Of a stretch of DNA of 64,000 bases, positions 1 through 8,030 are shown one piece after another (position 1 is the first letter of the stretch; every line of letters starts with the position of its first letter). This stretch comes from Sphingopyxis witflariensis (GTDB taxonomy: Bacteria > Pseudomonadota > Alphaproteobacteria > Sphingomonadales > Sphingomonadaceae): NCBI RefSeq assembly GCF_002205635.1, contig NZ_NISJ01000006.1, forward strand, positions 62,001 to 126,000, in the 5' to 3' direction. The position numbers and the translations under genes were made by a program. A model generated the notes under the pieces. The model did no database searches. It worked only from the letters and a program-made list of their open reading frames with translations, and was not told the origin of the DNA.

Positions 1-57
1 CAGCCAGACATAATTGTCGCTGAGGACGGGGATACGGACGATGTCGAGTGCAGTCAC
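1..57 (-). CDS. gloB: Glyoxalase II (hydroxyacylglutathione hydrolase), 5' end only
   Basis: Only the first 19 codons are present; the rest lies beyond the left edge. The start is GTG at 57, preceded by an AAAGGAAA ribosome binding site. The visible residues DIVRIPVLSDNYVWL match the conserved N-terminus of glyoxalase II, the metallo-beta-lactamase-fold enzyme that hydrolyses S-D-lactoylglutathione to D-lactate and glutathione in the cytoplasm. A glyoxalase-I-like gene lies just upstream on the same strand, which supports the assignment to methylglyoxal detoxification. The catalytic HxHxDH motif cannot be checked here. Confidence 0.75.
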   Translation of the reverse strand, partial: MTALDIVRIPVLSDNYVWL

Positions 58-130
58 GAACGTTTCCTTTCTCGCCAGCCTCTCAACCATTTAGACGGAG
101 CCGGTGGCGATCCGCCTTGATCGTACATCC

Positions 131-241
131 TCAATGCACGATTGCATCCTGTCCTTCCGCAATAAATTCGACATGGCCGAAAGTATCGGCGAGCAGGGCG
201 AGTTTGCCATAGCGAAAGCTATCTGTCTCCCCCTCTTGCAT
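131..241 (-). CDS. Possible 36-residue ORF between gloA-like and gloB
   Basis: The 241-bp gap between the two glyoxalase genes holds no recognised gene. One ATG-started ORF of 36 codons reads in the same direction and its translation is acidic and protein-like (for example ALLADTFGHVEFIAEGQD). No clear ribosome binding site or family match is visible. It may be a small gene, a decayed fragment or chance. Confidence 0.2.
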   Translation of the reverse strand: MQEGETDSFRYGKLALLADTFGHVEFIAEGQDAIVH

Positions 242-298
242 CGCCCATTGCGGTGATGCCGGGCACGTCGAAATCGATCGGCGCGCCCGGCATCATTG

Positions 299-736
299 TT
301 ACCAGCTTCCCGTGTTGGGCATCGATGCCCAGGGTTCCTGCGGCGGCAAATGGCCTTCCTGCAGCAGTTCGACCGAAATGCCGTCGGGCGAGCGGACGAA
401 CGCCATATGGCCGTCGCGCGGCGGGCGGTTGATCGTCACCCCGGCGTCCATCAGCCGCTGGCACGTCGCGTAAATATCGTCAACGCGATAGGCAAGGTGG
501 CCGAAGTTCCGGCCGCCGTCATAGGCTTCGGGTGCGCTGCCATCCTCGGCGGGCCAATTATAGGTCAGCTCGACCTCGGCGATGCCGTCCTGCCCCGGAC
601 AGGCGAGGAAGATCAGCGTGAAACGTCCCTGTTCGCTGTCAAAGCGGCGGGTTTCCTCCAGACCGATATGGTTGAAGAAGGCGATCGTTGCATCGGGGTC
701 GGTGACCCGGATCATCGTGTGAAGATATTTTGTCAT
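299..736 (-). CDS. gloA: VOC-family protein, lactoylglutathione lyase (glyoxalase I) type
   Basis: 145 residues, the usual length of a two-module VOC protein of the glyoxalase I family. It opens with YLHTMIRVTDPDATIAFF and has VELTYNW and FGHLAYRVDDI in the middle and a late SPDGISVELLQ, which supply the expected His/Glu metal ligands. The family isomerises the methylglyoxal-glutathione hemithioacetal to S-lactoylglutathione. It lies 8 bp downstream of a thioesterase gene and upstream of glyoxalase II on the same strand, so the pair probably forms a complete glyoxalase route. Specificity within the VOC superfamily is inferred from sequence and context. Confidence 0.8.
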   Translation of the reverse strand: MTKYLHTMIRVTDPDATIAFFNHIGLEETRRFDSEQGRFTLIFLACPGQDGIAEVELTYNWPAEDGSAPEAYDGGRNFGHLAYRVDDIYATCQRLMDAGVTINRPPRDGHMAFVRSPDGISVELLQEGHLPPQEPWASMPNTGSW

Positions 737-744
737 GGCCCTGT

Positions 745-1182
745 TTAGGCGCGCAGCGACATTTCTTCAAAGGCTTCGAACAAGGATATGAATTCATCCG
801 GAACAGGCGTGGGTGCGCCCTGCGCTTCGGCGACATGGACGCTGACTTCCATCCCCGCCGCACGCAGGTCGTCTTTCCCCGCGCCATGCAGTTCGAACAA
901 AAAGGTCATCGAGCTGCGGCCGACGCGCGAACAGCGCACGCAAATGTCGATTTCCTCGTCGAGCAGGATCGGCACCTTATAATCGACCTCGGCGCGCGCG
1001 ACGTGAAATTCGGGGCTCTCGCGCTCGGGCCAGCGATCATAGACCCCGGCGGCGCGCCAATATTCGGTGATGCCAATGTCGAAATATTCGAGATAGCGGC
1101 TGTTGAATACAACGGCCTGCGCGTCGATTTCGGCATAGCGGACGCGCTTGCGGACGGAGAAGCGAAACTCACTGCGGGCCAT
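745..1182 (-). CDS. Acyl-CoA thioesterase, 4-hydroxybenzoyl-CoA thioesterase (hotdog) family
   Basis: 145 residues with a single hotdog fold. The N-terminal block YAEIDAQAVVFNSRYLEYFD carries the Asp and the xVVFNSRYLEY pattern typical of FcbC/YbgC-like thioesterases, which hydrolyse acyl- or aroyl-CoA thioesters in the cytoplasm. The start is ATG, nine bases after the stop of the upstream alpha/beta hydrolase, so hydrolase, thioesterase and gloA-like gene probably share a transcript. The physiological acyl group cannot be told from sequence. Confidence 0.8.
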   Translation of the reverse strand: MARSEFRFSVRKRVRYAEIDAQAVVFNSRYLEYFDIGITEYWRAAGVYDRWPERESPEFHVARAEVDYKVPILLDEEIDICVRCSRVGRSSMTFLFELHGAGKDDLRAAGMEVSVHVAEAQGAPTPVPDEFISLFEAFEEMSLRA

Positions 1183-1191
1183 GGGAATCCT

Positions 1192-1962
1192 TTAGTTTCG
1201 GGTGTCTGTTGCGAGCCGCGCGACGGTGTCGATCAGCAGCGCGATGTCGCTATCGCGCGACAGGCGGTGGTCGCCGCCCTTGATGAGCGTGGTTTGTACA
1301 TCTTCGCTGGCGAGCGCCGCCGACAGGCGCAGGCTGATGTCGGGCGGGACGTCGCCATCTTCCTGCCCGTGGAGCAGACGGACCGGGCAGGCGAGCGGAA
1401 TGACGGCGCCCAGCAGCCGGTTCGCTTCGCCCGACTGAAAAAAGCCGCGCGTCGTCACATAGGGCTGGTCGCTGTACGGTGTTTCCTCGCGCAACTCGCC
1501 CTCGGCGAGGATGATCGCCTTTTCGGTGTCGCTGAAACCCCAGTCGGTGAAATCGGGCGCGGCCGCAATGCCGACCAGCCCCGCAACGCGGCTCGGCCCG
1601 TCGCGTCGGACAAGCGCGAGCGCGGCGAGCAGCATCAGCCAGCCGCCCATCGACGACCCGACAATCAGCACGGGACCTTCGACGCGTGCGTCGATCAGGT
1701 CGATGATATCGCCGCGCCAGTCGAGCAGGGTCTGTTCGGCGAACAAACCGTCCGACTGGCCGCAACCGGCATAATCGAGCAACAGGCAGGCGCGTCCTTC
1801 GGCCGCGGCCCAGGCATGAAGCGCGGTCGCCTTGCCGCCCTCCATGTCGGACATGTAACCGGGCAGGAAGATGATCGTCGGTCCCGTTCCCACGACGTGG
1901 CGATAGGCAAGGCGGGGGCGGCCGGACCGCTCCAGATATTCGGGTGCGGGCGTTTCGGTCAC
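1192..1962 (-). CDS. Alpha/beta hydrolase
   Basis: 256 residues with the alpha/beta-hydrolase layout: strand plus oxyanion region IIFLPGYMSDMEGGKA, a nucleophile elbow GSSMGG near residue 105, a late Asp in HGQEDGDVP and the catalytic His in KGGDHRLSR near the C-terminus. Resemblance is closest to ABHD10-type carboxylesterases/thioesterases, but the substrate is unknown. It is the first gene of the apparent hydrolase-thioesterase-glyoxalase operon, with a palindromic repeat immediately upstream. Confidence 0.8.
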   Translation of the reverse strand: MTETPAPEYLERSGRPRLAYRHVVGTGPTIIFLPGYMSDMEGGKATALHAWAAAEGRACLLLDYAGCGQSDGLFAEQTLLDWRGDIIDLIDARVEGPVLIVGSSMGGWLMLLAALALVRRDGPSRVAGLVGIAAAPDFTDWGFSDTEKAIILAEGELREETPYSDQPYVTTRGFFQSGEANRLLGAVIPLACPVRLLHGQEDGDVPPDISLRLSAALASEDVQTTLIKGGDHRLSRDSDIALLIDTVARLATDTRN

Positions 1963-1981
1963 GCCGCTCCGTCCTCTGTTT

Positions 1982-2063
1982 CCGTTCGTGTCGAGCGAAG
2001 TCGAGACACCCCTCGTCGTGGCGCAGGGCCGAGGGGCATCTCGACTTCGCTCGATGCGAACGG
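1982..2063. repeat. Palindromic intergenic repeat, class 'TCGAGCGAAGTCGA'
   Basis: Imperfect inverted repeat of about 80 bp. The arms contain TCGAGCGAAGTCGAGA and its complement CTCGACTTCGCTCGA, bounded by CCGTTCG and CGAACGG, and separated by a short G/C-rich loop. The same element recurs at 45617-45698 and in a minimal form at 8005-8026. It lies between the hydrolase operon and the DUF6356 gene. Confidence 0.85.
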
Positions 2064-2095
2064 GTCTTTTGACGAATGCGTTTCGGTCACGCCGG

Positions 2096-2359
2096 TCAGA
2101 TGACCCAGTCGACCGTGCTCATCTGGGCAACGGCCTGTCCCTTGGCGCTTCGCTGTTCGACCATGATCTTGTTGAGGCGGCGGATCGTGTCGCTACCGGT
2201 GGTGATGCACCAGCCGGGAACGACCGCATGGACCAGTGCGCCCAGCCCGCCCCAGATCATCGTGACCCCGAATTTCGACGCGACGCCGAAATGCTCGATA
2301 TAATCTTCATCGACGCTCCTGGGATGGTCGACGAACAGATGTTTGAACAGCTTGAGCAT
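2096..2359 (-). CDS. DUF6356 family membrane-associated protein
   Basis: 87 residues from the ATG at 2359, which has an AAGGAG site 12 bases upstream. This start is preferred to an upstream in-frame ATG because the protein then begins MLKLFKHLFVDHPRSVDE, the usual N-terminus of the DUF6356 family of sphingomonads. The family has no known function. A central segment (FGVTMIWGGLGALVHAVVPG) is hydrophobic enough to be one membrane span. It follows the XRE regulator gene by 80 bp on the same strand. Confidence 0.7.
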   Translation of the reverse strand: MLKLFKHLFVDHPRSVDEDYIEHFGVASKFGVTMIWGGLGALVHAVVPGWCITTGSDTIRRLNKIMVEQRSAKGQAVAQMSTVDWVI

Positions 2360-2439
2360 TGGGGGGACGGCTCCTTTTCCGGCTGCTGCCGCCCTAGCGG
2401 GATCGTATATCGCTCGCAAGGGCGGCGGCTTTCGAAGGC

Positions 2440-2631
2440 TCAATCTCTCAGGAAAATGGCCTCGATCGGCAGGCCGAACAGGTCGGCGATACGAAAGGCG
2501 AGGGGGAGCGACGGGTCATATTTCCCTGTTTCGATCGCATTGACCGACTGGCGCGACACTTGCAGCCGCTCGGCGAGGTCGCCCTGGCTCCAGTCGCGTT
2601 CGGCGCGCAGGACTTTCAGCCGGTTCTTCAC
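2440..2631 (-). CDS. XRE-family (Cro/CI-type) helix-turn-helix regulator
   Basis: 63 residues from a GTG start whose GTGA overlaps the TGA stop of the upstream membrane-protein gene, implying translational coupling. Almost the whole protein is one HTH_3 domain: RAERDWSQGDLAERLQVSRQ then VNAIETGKYDPSLPLAFRIA. Such compact XRE proteins paired with small membrane proteins are common and usually autoregulate their operon. Targets are not visible here. Confidence 0.85.
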   Translation of the reverse strand: MKNRLKVLRAERDWSQGDLAERLQVSRQSVNAIETGKYDPSLPLAFRIADLFGLPIEAIFLRD

Positions 2632-3224
2632 GCGCCGCGCACCTTGTTGACAAGCTGGCCGACGGCCAGTCCTATCGCCCACATCGGCACCACCGCCCAT
2701 GTCGGGACATGGGGTGCGACGCCGAAAGTTGTCAGAAAACCCCAAAAGGTTCCGATCGCGAGCAGCAATCCCGTCGCCATGAGCGCAGCATTGACCGTCC
2801 GGGCACGCAGATATTCGTCACTCTCTTCGATGACATAGCGCGTCATCGCCCAGATCATGCCGAAAGTACCGAGTGTGGGCAGCAGCGACAGTGTCGCGGC
2901 GACCGACTTCGAAACCGCCCGATCGTCGAACAGCGCCACCGCGATCAAAAATCCGATCACATAGGCGAAAGAGGCGGCGAGCATCCGCCGACTATAGCGC
3001 ATCGCAGCGGGCGAAGCGGAACCGGTCGCTCGCTGCATCCGCTCGGGCGCGCGCACCATCGGGATCAACAGCAGCATCGGGAGCAGCATCACCGCCATGC
3101 CCCACGGCGGCTGGATGAAGTCGCCCGATATGATCAGGAGACCGGCGGCGATCATGCCGACCATGAAGGCGGTTACCCAGAAGAGGGTGGCGCGTTTTGC
3201 GGAGGCAGCGGTATTGGTCGTCAT
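2628..3224 (-). CDS. Multi-pass membrane protein paired with XRE regulator
   Basis: 198 residues with about six predicted hydrophobic spans: LFWVTAFMVGMIAAGLLII, MAVMLLPMLLLIPMV, MLAASFAYVIGFLIAVALF, LLPTLGTFGMIWAMT, ALMATGLLLAIGTFWGF and WAVVPMWAIGLAVGQLV. No enzymatic motif is seen. It is the first gene of a two-gene unit with the XRE regulator and overlaps it by 4 bp. The arrangement resembles other small membrane protein/HTH modules, but I do not recognise a named family. Confidence 0.7.
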   Translation of the reverse strand: MTTNTAASAKRATLFWVTAFMVGMIAAGLLIISGDFIQPPWGMAVMLLPMLLLIPMVRAPERMQRATGSASPAAMRYSRRMLAASFAYVIGFLIAVALFDDRAVSKSVAATLSLLPTLGTFGMIWAMTRYVIEESDEYLRARTVNAALMATGLLLAIGTFWGFLTTFGVAPHVPTWAVVPMWAIGLAVGQLVNKVRGA

Positions 3225-3319
3225 GTCAAGCTTCCTTGCGAATAAGTAAAGGAAGGTTGATATTTTGAAACGGGTGAGTCAAGTTTCATTGACAAGGTGC
3301 AAAGCTATCAAGACTATAT

Positions 3320-3397
3320 CGTCACCCCGGACTTGATCCGGGGTCACGCTTTGCCCGCGAGGAAAGGATGGATGCCGGATCAAGTCCGGCATGACGC
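3320..3397. repeat. Palindromic repeat, class 'CCCCGGACTTGATCCGGGG'
   Basis: About 78 bp. The left arm GTCACCCCGGACTTGATCC pairs with the right arm GGATCAAGTCCGGCATGACG across a short loop. It sits between two convergent or tandem minus-strand units. The same class occurs at 16867, 17044, 30957, 35048, 50103 and, split by an IS, at 52790/53859. Confidence 0.9.
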
Positions 3398-3400
3398 ATG

Positions 3401-3802
3401 TTAGGGGGATGGCAAAGCCGGGGCTTCGCCGATCAGCCGGCTCGGCCAGCCAATCCGTACCAGCGTTTCGTCGGGGTCTGACAACGCGAACTCATACATG
3501 CCCCATGGCTTGTGCGTCGGCGCCTTTTCGCGCTCGAGGATATGGTCGCGCATCCGTTCCGCGATGTCCTCGACGCGCGCAGTGTAGAAATAGAGGCCGA
3601 AGGGATTTTGTCCCGGCACCAGCCAACCGTCGGGCGACTCGCTGGTCAGGTGAAGCTGCCAGCCCGCGCCATCGCTCAGGATGCGATAGCTGCCATAATC
3701 ACCTTCGACCGCCAGCCCGAGCCGTTCGTAAAAGGCGGTGCTGACATCGAGGTCGGTGCACGGCAGGATGGCGACGATGCTATGCTGGGGCTGGTCGGTC
3801 AT
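3401..3802 (-). CDS. VOC-family protein (bleomycin-resistance/glyoxalase fold)
   Basis: 133 residues, a two-module VOC fold: SIVAILPCTDLDVSTAFYERLG, then LYFYTARVEDIAERM and YEFALSDPDETLVRIGWPS. The family covers glyoxalases, dioxygenases and antibiotic-binding proteins; the sequence does not settle which. It overlaps the merC-like gene by an ATGA, so the two are co-translated. Confidence 0.75.
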   Translation of the reverse strand: MTDQPQHSIVAILPCTDLDVSTAFYERLGLAVEGDYGSYRILSDGAGWQLHLTSESPDGWLVPGQNPFGLYFYTARVEDIAERMRDHILEREKAPTHKPWGMYEFALSDPDETLVRIGWPSRLIGEAPALPSP

Positions 3803-4233
3803 AGGCGCAGGCTATCGTGCGCCGCCCGAACGGCCAAGCGATGACGCCACCGCCAGTTGAGAAGATGCGCGGAAGCAAGGCTGATTGCCCCCGCCGACGT
3901 CAGCAGCCGGTCGGCCAGCTCGCGATCCGCCGTCGCGATCCAGCCTTCATGCGCCGCAAGCCCAAGCGCCAACAAGCCGAGCCCCAGTGCGGCAAGGAAC
4001 GCGGGGGCAAACCGCCGGTGCCGCCGCCACCCGTCTGACATTGCGATCAGCGCGGCGGGCAGCGCGAGCAGCAGGATCGCGGCATGCACACCCTCAGGCA
4101 GGGTCAACCAGTGGCCGAGCGCCGGAGCGAGCAGGATGGCGAGCGGCAAGGCGAGGCAATGGATCAGGCAGGTCAGCGACAGGCCGACCCCCGCCAGATC
4201 GGCGGCGCGCGGGCGGAGTGTGGGGAGGCACAT
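3799..4233 (-). CDS. MerC-domain membrane protein
   Basis: 144 residues. The N-terminal ADLAGVGLSLTCLIHCLALP matches the MerC domain, where the CxxHC-like cysteines lie in the first membrane helix. Three or four hydrophobic spans follow (LAILLAPALGHWL, AAILLLALPAALIAM, FLAALGLGLLALGLAA). MerC proteins were named for mercury uptake, but chromosomal homologues without a mer operon are often tied to zinc homeostasis. A near-perfect palindrome lies about 40 bp upstream of the start. It overlaps the downstream VOC gene. Confidence 0.75.
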   Translation of the reverse strand: MCLPTLRPRAADLAGVGLSLTCLIHCLALPLAILLAPALGHWLTLPEGVHAAILLLALPAALIAMSDGWRRHRRFAPAFLAALGLGLLALGLAAHEGWIATADRELADRLLTSAGAISLASAHLLNWRWRHRLAVRAAHDSLRL

Positions 4234-4272
4234 GCAATGTCTTTCGCGGGAGGGGTGGCGCTGCCCAGATAA

Positions 4273-4287
4273 GGATACAATGTATCA
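4273..4287. promoter_or_regulatory. Fur/Zur-like palindrome upstream of merC-domain gene
   Basis: A 13-bp perfect palindrome GATACAATGTATC, extended by one more near-match on each side, lies 41 bp upstream of the merC-type gene and 94 bp upstream of thrS. Its AT-rich core and size resemble Fur-superfamily operators. Whether Zur, Fur or another regulator binds it is inference. Confidence 0.45.
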
Positions 4288-4317
4288 TTGCAAGGTCTAT
4301 TGTGAATCGGGCACTTG

Positions 4318-4378
4318 CCGCCCCTGTTGCGCGCTGGCAAAGGGGCGGGTGTTTATCCCGCCAGAAAGGCCCCTTTTT
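4318..4378 (+). promoter_or_regulatory. thrS leader with two competing hairpins
   Basis: CCGCCCCT at 4319-4326 can pair with AGGGGCGG at 4341-4348. The latter is also the left arm of a second hairpin (AAAGGGGC at 4339-4346 with GCCCCTTT at 4369-4376, containing an inner CGGG/CCCG pairing) followed by a T run that ends 2 bases before the thrS ATG. The second hairpin looks like a Rho-independent terminator and also covers the likely AAAGG ribosome binding site. This could be an attenuator or an RBS-masking switch. Confidence 0.4.
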
Positions 4379-4380
4379 CG

Positions 4381-6384
4381 ATGTCCCAGATGATCCGTGT
4401 CACCCTTCCCGATGGCTCTGCCCGAGAAGTCGCGCGCGGAACTACTCCGGCGCAGATTGCCGCCGACATCGGACCCGGCCTTGCCAAGGCCGCGCTCGCA
4501 GCGAAAATCGACGGCGAACTGCGCGATATCATGCGCCCGCTGGAGGAGGATACCAACCTCGCGCTGGTGACCAGCCGCGATGAGGCCGATGCGCTTGAAC
4601 TCTTCCGCCACGACTTTGCGCATGTGCTGGCCGAAGCGGTGCAGAACCTGTTTCCGGGCACCCAGATCACCTTCGGTCCGTCGACCGGCGACGGCTTTTA
4701 TTATGACTTCGCGCCCGCCGCCGATCGCGGCCCGTTCCGCGACGACGAACTGCCGCTGATCGAAGAGGAGATGCGCCGCATCATCGCCGCCGACCTGCCG
4801 CTGACCCGCGAAGTGTGGGAGCGCGACAAGCTGATCGCCAAATGGGCCGCCGATGGCGAGAGCTTCAAGGCCGAATGGGCCGCCGAATTGCCCGAGGGCG
4901 AGGAACTGACCGTCTACCGCAGCGGTGACGGCTGGATGGACATGTGCCGCGGCCCGCACTTGGCCTCGACGGGCAAGCTCGACCCCGCCGCGTTCAAGCT
5001 GACGCGCGTGTCGGGCGCCTATTGGCGCGGCGACCAGAAAAACGCCCAGCTCAGTCGCATCTATGGCACCGGCTGGCTCAACAAGAAGCAGCTCAACGAG
5101 CATCTTGTCCGGCTCGAAGAGGCCGCGAAGCGCGACCACCGCAAGATCGGCCGCGAGATGGACCTGTTCCACCTGCAGGAAGAAGCCCACGGCAGCGTCT
5201 TCTGGCACCCCAAGGGCTATCGCATTTACCGCGAGCTTGAGGCCTATATGCGCCGCGCGATCGACGGTTCGGGCTATGCTGAGGTCAAGACCCCGCAGGT
5301 GATGGACGCCAAACAGTGGGAGCAGTCGGGCCACTGGGGCAAATATCGCGAGAATATGTTCGTCATCCCCGACGAAGTCCCGAACATCGAGGATGAAGGC
5401 CCGATCGTCTCCGACGACGCCGAGTGGATGGCGCTCAAGCCGATGAACTGCCCCGCGCACGTCCTGATCTTCCGTCAGGGAACCAAATCCTACCGCGACC
5501 TGCCGCTGCGCATGGCCGAAATGGGCTGCTGCCACCGCAACGAGCCGCATGGTGCGCTCCACGGCATCATGCGCGTGCGCCAGTTCACGCAGGACGATGG
5601 CCATATCTTCTGCCGCGAAGACCAGATCGTCGAGGAAGTCCGCGATTTCTGCGCGCTGCTCGACCGCGTCTACAAGCAGCTTGGGTTCGAGAAATATGCG
5701 GTGAAGCTCGCGCTGCGCCCCGACATGCGCTTCGGCACTGAAGAAATGTGGGACAAGGCCGAGGCCGAGCTTCGCGAAGCGGTTGAACGCGCGGGCATGG
5801 CGACCGAAGAATATGGCTGGGAAGAATTGCCGGGCGAGGGCGCTTTCTACGCCCCCAAGCTCGAATTCCACCTGACCGACGCGATCGGCCGCACCTGGCA
5901 GTGCGGGACGATCCAGTCCGACCGCGTGATGCCCGAACGTCTCGATGCGAGCTATATCGGCGAGGACGGCGCGCGCCACCGCCCGGTGATGCTCCACCGC
6001 GCGATCCTCGGCACCTATGAACGCTTCATCGGCATATTGATCGAGCACTTCGCCGGTCGCTTCCCGACCTGGCTCGCACCGGTGCAGGCGGTCGTCGCGA
6101 CGATCGTCTCCGACGCAGACGACTATGCCAGCGACGCGCTCGCCCAGCTCACCGCGGCGGGCATCCGCGCCGAAAGCGACCTTCGCAACGAGAAGATCAA
6201 TTACAAGGTCCGCGAACATAGCCTGCAAAAAGTTCCCTATCTGCTCGTCGTCGGCAAGCGCGAGGCCGAAGAAGGCACCGTCGCGATCCGCACCCTCGGT
6301 CAGGACGGCCAGCGCATCATGCCGCTCGCCGAAGCGATCGCGATGCTGAAGGGCGAAGCGACCCCGCCCGATCTGCGCGATTGA
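4381..6384 (+). CDS. thrS: Threonyl-tRNA synthetase
   Basis: 667 residues, the normal bacterial length. Order of domains: TGS (1-65), editing domain with HDFAHVLAE near residue 78, second additional domain with CRGPHL, class II catalytic core (about 270-560) with MNCPAH supplying the zinc cysteine, CCHRNEPHG (motif 2 region) and [13 protein letters not shown] (motif 3), then the anticodon-binding domain. It charges tRNA-Thr. The ATG at 4381 is chosen because the protein then begins with the TGS domain; upstream in-frame sequence is leader. Its stop overlaps the next gene's TTG start. Confidence 0.97.
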   Translation: MSQMIRVTLPDGSAREVARGTTPAQIAADIGPGLAKAALAAKIDGELRDIMRPLEEDTNLALVTSRDEADALELFRHDFAHVLAEAVQNLFPGTQITFGPSTGDGFYYDFAPAADRGPFRDDELPLIEEEMRRIIAADLPLTREVWERDKLIAKWAADGESFKAEWAAELPEGEELTVYRSGDGWMDMCRGPHLASTGKLDPAAFKLTRVSGAYWRGDQKNAQLSRIYGTGWLNKKQLNEHLVRLEEAAKRDHRKIGREMDLFHLQEEAHGSVFWHPKGYRIYRELEAYMRRAIDGSGYAEVKTPQVMDAKQWEQSGHWGKYRENMFVIPDEVPNIEDEGPIVSDDAEWMALKPMNCPAHVLIFRQGTKSYRDLPLRMAEMGCCHRNEPHGALHGIMRVRQFTQDDGHIFCREDQIVEEVRDFCALLDRVYKQLGFEKYAVKLALRPDMRFGTEEMWDKAEAELREAVERAGMATEEYGWEELPGEGAFYAPKLEFHLTDAIGRTWQCGTIQSDRVMPERLDASYIGEDGARHRPVMLHRAILGTYERFIGILIEHFAGRFPTWLAPVQAVVATIVSDADDYASDALAQLTAAGIRAESDLRNEKINYKVREHSLQKVPYLLVVGKREAEEGTVAIRTLGQDGQRIMPLAEAIAMLKGEATPPDLRD

Positions 6385-7238
6385 GCGTGAAGCCGCGGCG
6401 ACGCTGGTGGCGCTGGCTGTTGCTGCTGGCGCTTGTCGGCGTCGCGCTTCTGGCCAAAGGTTATTGGAACGCGACGCGCGATCCGGTGATCCGGTCTGCG
6501 ACGGTGGAGGTCGCCGACTGGCCCGCGGGCCAGCCGCCGTTGAAACTGCTTCTACTGTCTGACATTCATGTCGCGGGCCCCGACATGCCGCCCGCGCGGC
6601 TGACGCGCATTGTTGCGGAGCTCAATGCGCTGCGGCCCGACGTCGTGCTGATCGCAGGCGATCTCGTCAGCGAAAAGCGGGCCGCCACGCACATTTATAC
6701 GGCTGCGCAGGTCGTTGCGCCGCTAGGCGGCTTTCGCGCGCCGCTGGGCGTTGTCGTCGTACCGGGCAATCACGACCATTGGTTTGACCCGGCGGCGCTA
6801 CGCGGCGAGTTGGAAACGCAGAAAGTCCGGGTTCTGCAAAATGAGGCGGTGAAGCTTGGCCCGCTGGTCATTGGCGGCATCGACGATGATTATTCAGGCC
6901 ACGCCGATGTTGCCGCAACGCTGGCGGCAATGGACCGTCTCGGTCCCGGCGTCCCGCTGATCCTCACGCACAGCCCCGACAGCATACCCGCGGTCAAGCG
7001 GCCGGTCGCGGCTATCCTCGCCGGCCATACCCATTGCGGCCAGATCCGTTTTCCCTTCATCGGCGCGATTTCCTATGTCTCGCGCTACGGCGACCGCTTC
7101 GCCTGCGGCGACATGATCGACCGGAGCCAGCGTATCTTCGTCGGCGCCGGGCTCGGGACGAGCCTCTTGCCGCTGCGATTCAACACACCGCCCGATGCGT
7201 GGCTGGTCACTCTCAAAGCAAAGGCCGCCCGCCCATGA
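6381..7238 (+). CDS. Membrane-anchored metallophosphoesterase (calcineurin-like)
   Basis: 285 residues. An N-terminal span [18 protein letters not shown] anchors it, with the catalytic domain probably outside. Metal-binding blocks are all present: LSDIHV, IAGDLVS, PGNHDHW, THSPDS and GHTHCGQ. This is the YkuE-type phosphoesterase family, whose members act on phosphoester or lipid-linked substrates. The start is a TTG overlapping the thrS stop (TTGA), and the stop overlaps the next gene (ATGA), so three genes appear translationally coupled. Confidence 0.85.
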   Translation: MSVKPRRRWWRWLLLLALVGVALLAKGYWNATRDPVIRSATVEVADWPAGQPPLKLLLLSDIHVAGPDMPPARLTRIVAELNALRPDVVLIAGDLVSEKRAATHIYTAAQVVAPLGGFRAPLGVVVVPGNHDHWFDPAALRGELETQKVRVLQNEAVKLGPLVIGGIDDDYSGHADVAATLAAMDRLGPGVPLILTHSPDSIPAVKRPVAAILAGHTHCGQIRFPFIGAISYVSRYGDRFACGDMIDRSQRIFVGAGLGTSLLPLRFNTPPDAWLVTLKAKAARP

Positions 7239-7996
7239 CCGACCTGTCGCAGCTTGTCGGCATCGCCCCGCTGACCCTCGCCGGCGCGGCGGCGATGACC
7301 TTTGGCGCCGCTTATGTGCGCGGGCTGACCGGCTTCGGGATGGCGATCATTCTCGTGCCCCTGCTCGGCCTGATCATGGCGCCGGGCGAGGCGGTGGTGC
7401 TCGGCATCTTGCTGCAACTGCTGATCGGCCCCGTGGGGATCAAGGTCATCATGGCCGACGCCGACCGGACGACCGCGGTGCCGATCGCGCTGCTCGCGAT
7501 GGCGTCGACGCCGATCGGCATGTTCGCGCTCAATGCCACGACACCCGATCTCGCGCGGATATTGATTACGACGGTCGCGGTCGGGGCGTTCGTCGCGGTG
7601 CTGCTGCCGAAGCAGGCGGAAGGTCATCAGCCCGGCCGCCTCGCGGTGGGAGGAACAGGCATAGCGGCGGGTATCTTGACCGGATTTGCCGCGATGCCGG
7701 GGCCGCCCGTTGTGCCCTTCTATTTCCGCCGCCACCTCGAACCGCGGGTGACGCGGGCGTCTATGCTGCTGATCTTCTTTGCGACCGCGATCGCGGGTTC
7801 GCTCGCGGCGCTGTGGGTCGGGATTGCAACCTGGCGCCTGTTCCTGCTCGCGGTGCTGCTGTTCCCGCCGATGTGGCTCGGCAACCGCGTCGGCGCGCGC
7901 CATTTCGGCCATGTCCCGCCGCGCGTGTGGCAGACGATGGTCGCGGTTGTCCTCGGCGTTGCCGCGGTGTCGGCGGTGGTGCGGGCGCTGAACTGA
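7235..7996 (+). CDS. TauE/SafE (TSUP) family membrane transporter
   Basis: 253 residues with seven or eight hydrophobic helices and a duplicated architecture. The first half holds MTFGAAYVRGLTGFGMAII and the second holds AAGILTGFAAMPGPPVVPF, both carrying the G-x-x-x-G-F-G/A pattern of TSUP anion exporters. The family moves sulfite, sulfoacetate and similar organosulfur anions; the substrate here is unknown. The ATG overlaps the upstream stop. No sulfur-metabolism genes are adjacent. Confidence 0.8.
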   Translation: MTDLSQLVGIAPLTLAGAAAMTFGAAYVRGLTGFGMAIILVPLLGLIMAPGEAVVLGILLQLLIGPVGIKVIMADADRTTAVPIALLAMASTPIGMFALNATTPDLARILITTVAVGAFVAVLLPKQAEGHQPGRLAVGGTGIAAGILTGFAAMPGPPVVPFYFRRHLEPRVTRASMLLIFFATAIAGSLAALWVGIATWRLFLLAVLLFPPMWLGNRVGARHFGHVPPRVWQTMVAVVLGVAAVSAVVRALN

Positions 7997-8004
7997 CTCG
8001 TTTT

Positions 8005-8026
8005 CCGTTCGCTCGACACGAACGGG
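8005..8026. repeat. Minimal palindrome between convergent genes
   Basis: CCGTTCG, 8 bases, CGAACGG. It carries the outer ends of the repeat found at 1982-2063 and 45617-45698 but lacks the long arms. It lies between the convergent TSUP exporter and ABC permease genes and could act as a weak bidirectional transcript end. Confidence 0.6.
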
Positions 8027-8030
8027 CAAT

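Noticed and set aside
4288-4380. Threonine leader peptide before thrS
   Set aside because: The only frames through the leader lack Thr codons in a cluster and do not end near the hairpin.
4297-6228. A 643-codon open frame on the minus strand
   Set aside because: It is the mirror of thrS. High third-position GC leaves the opposite strand open. The translation has no domain and thrS explains every base.
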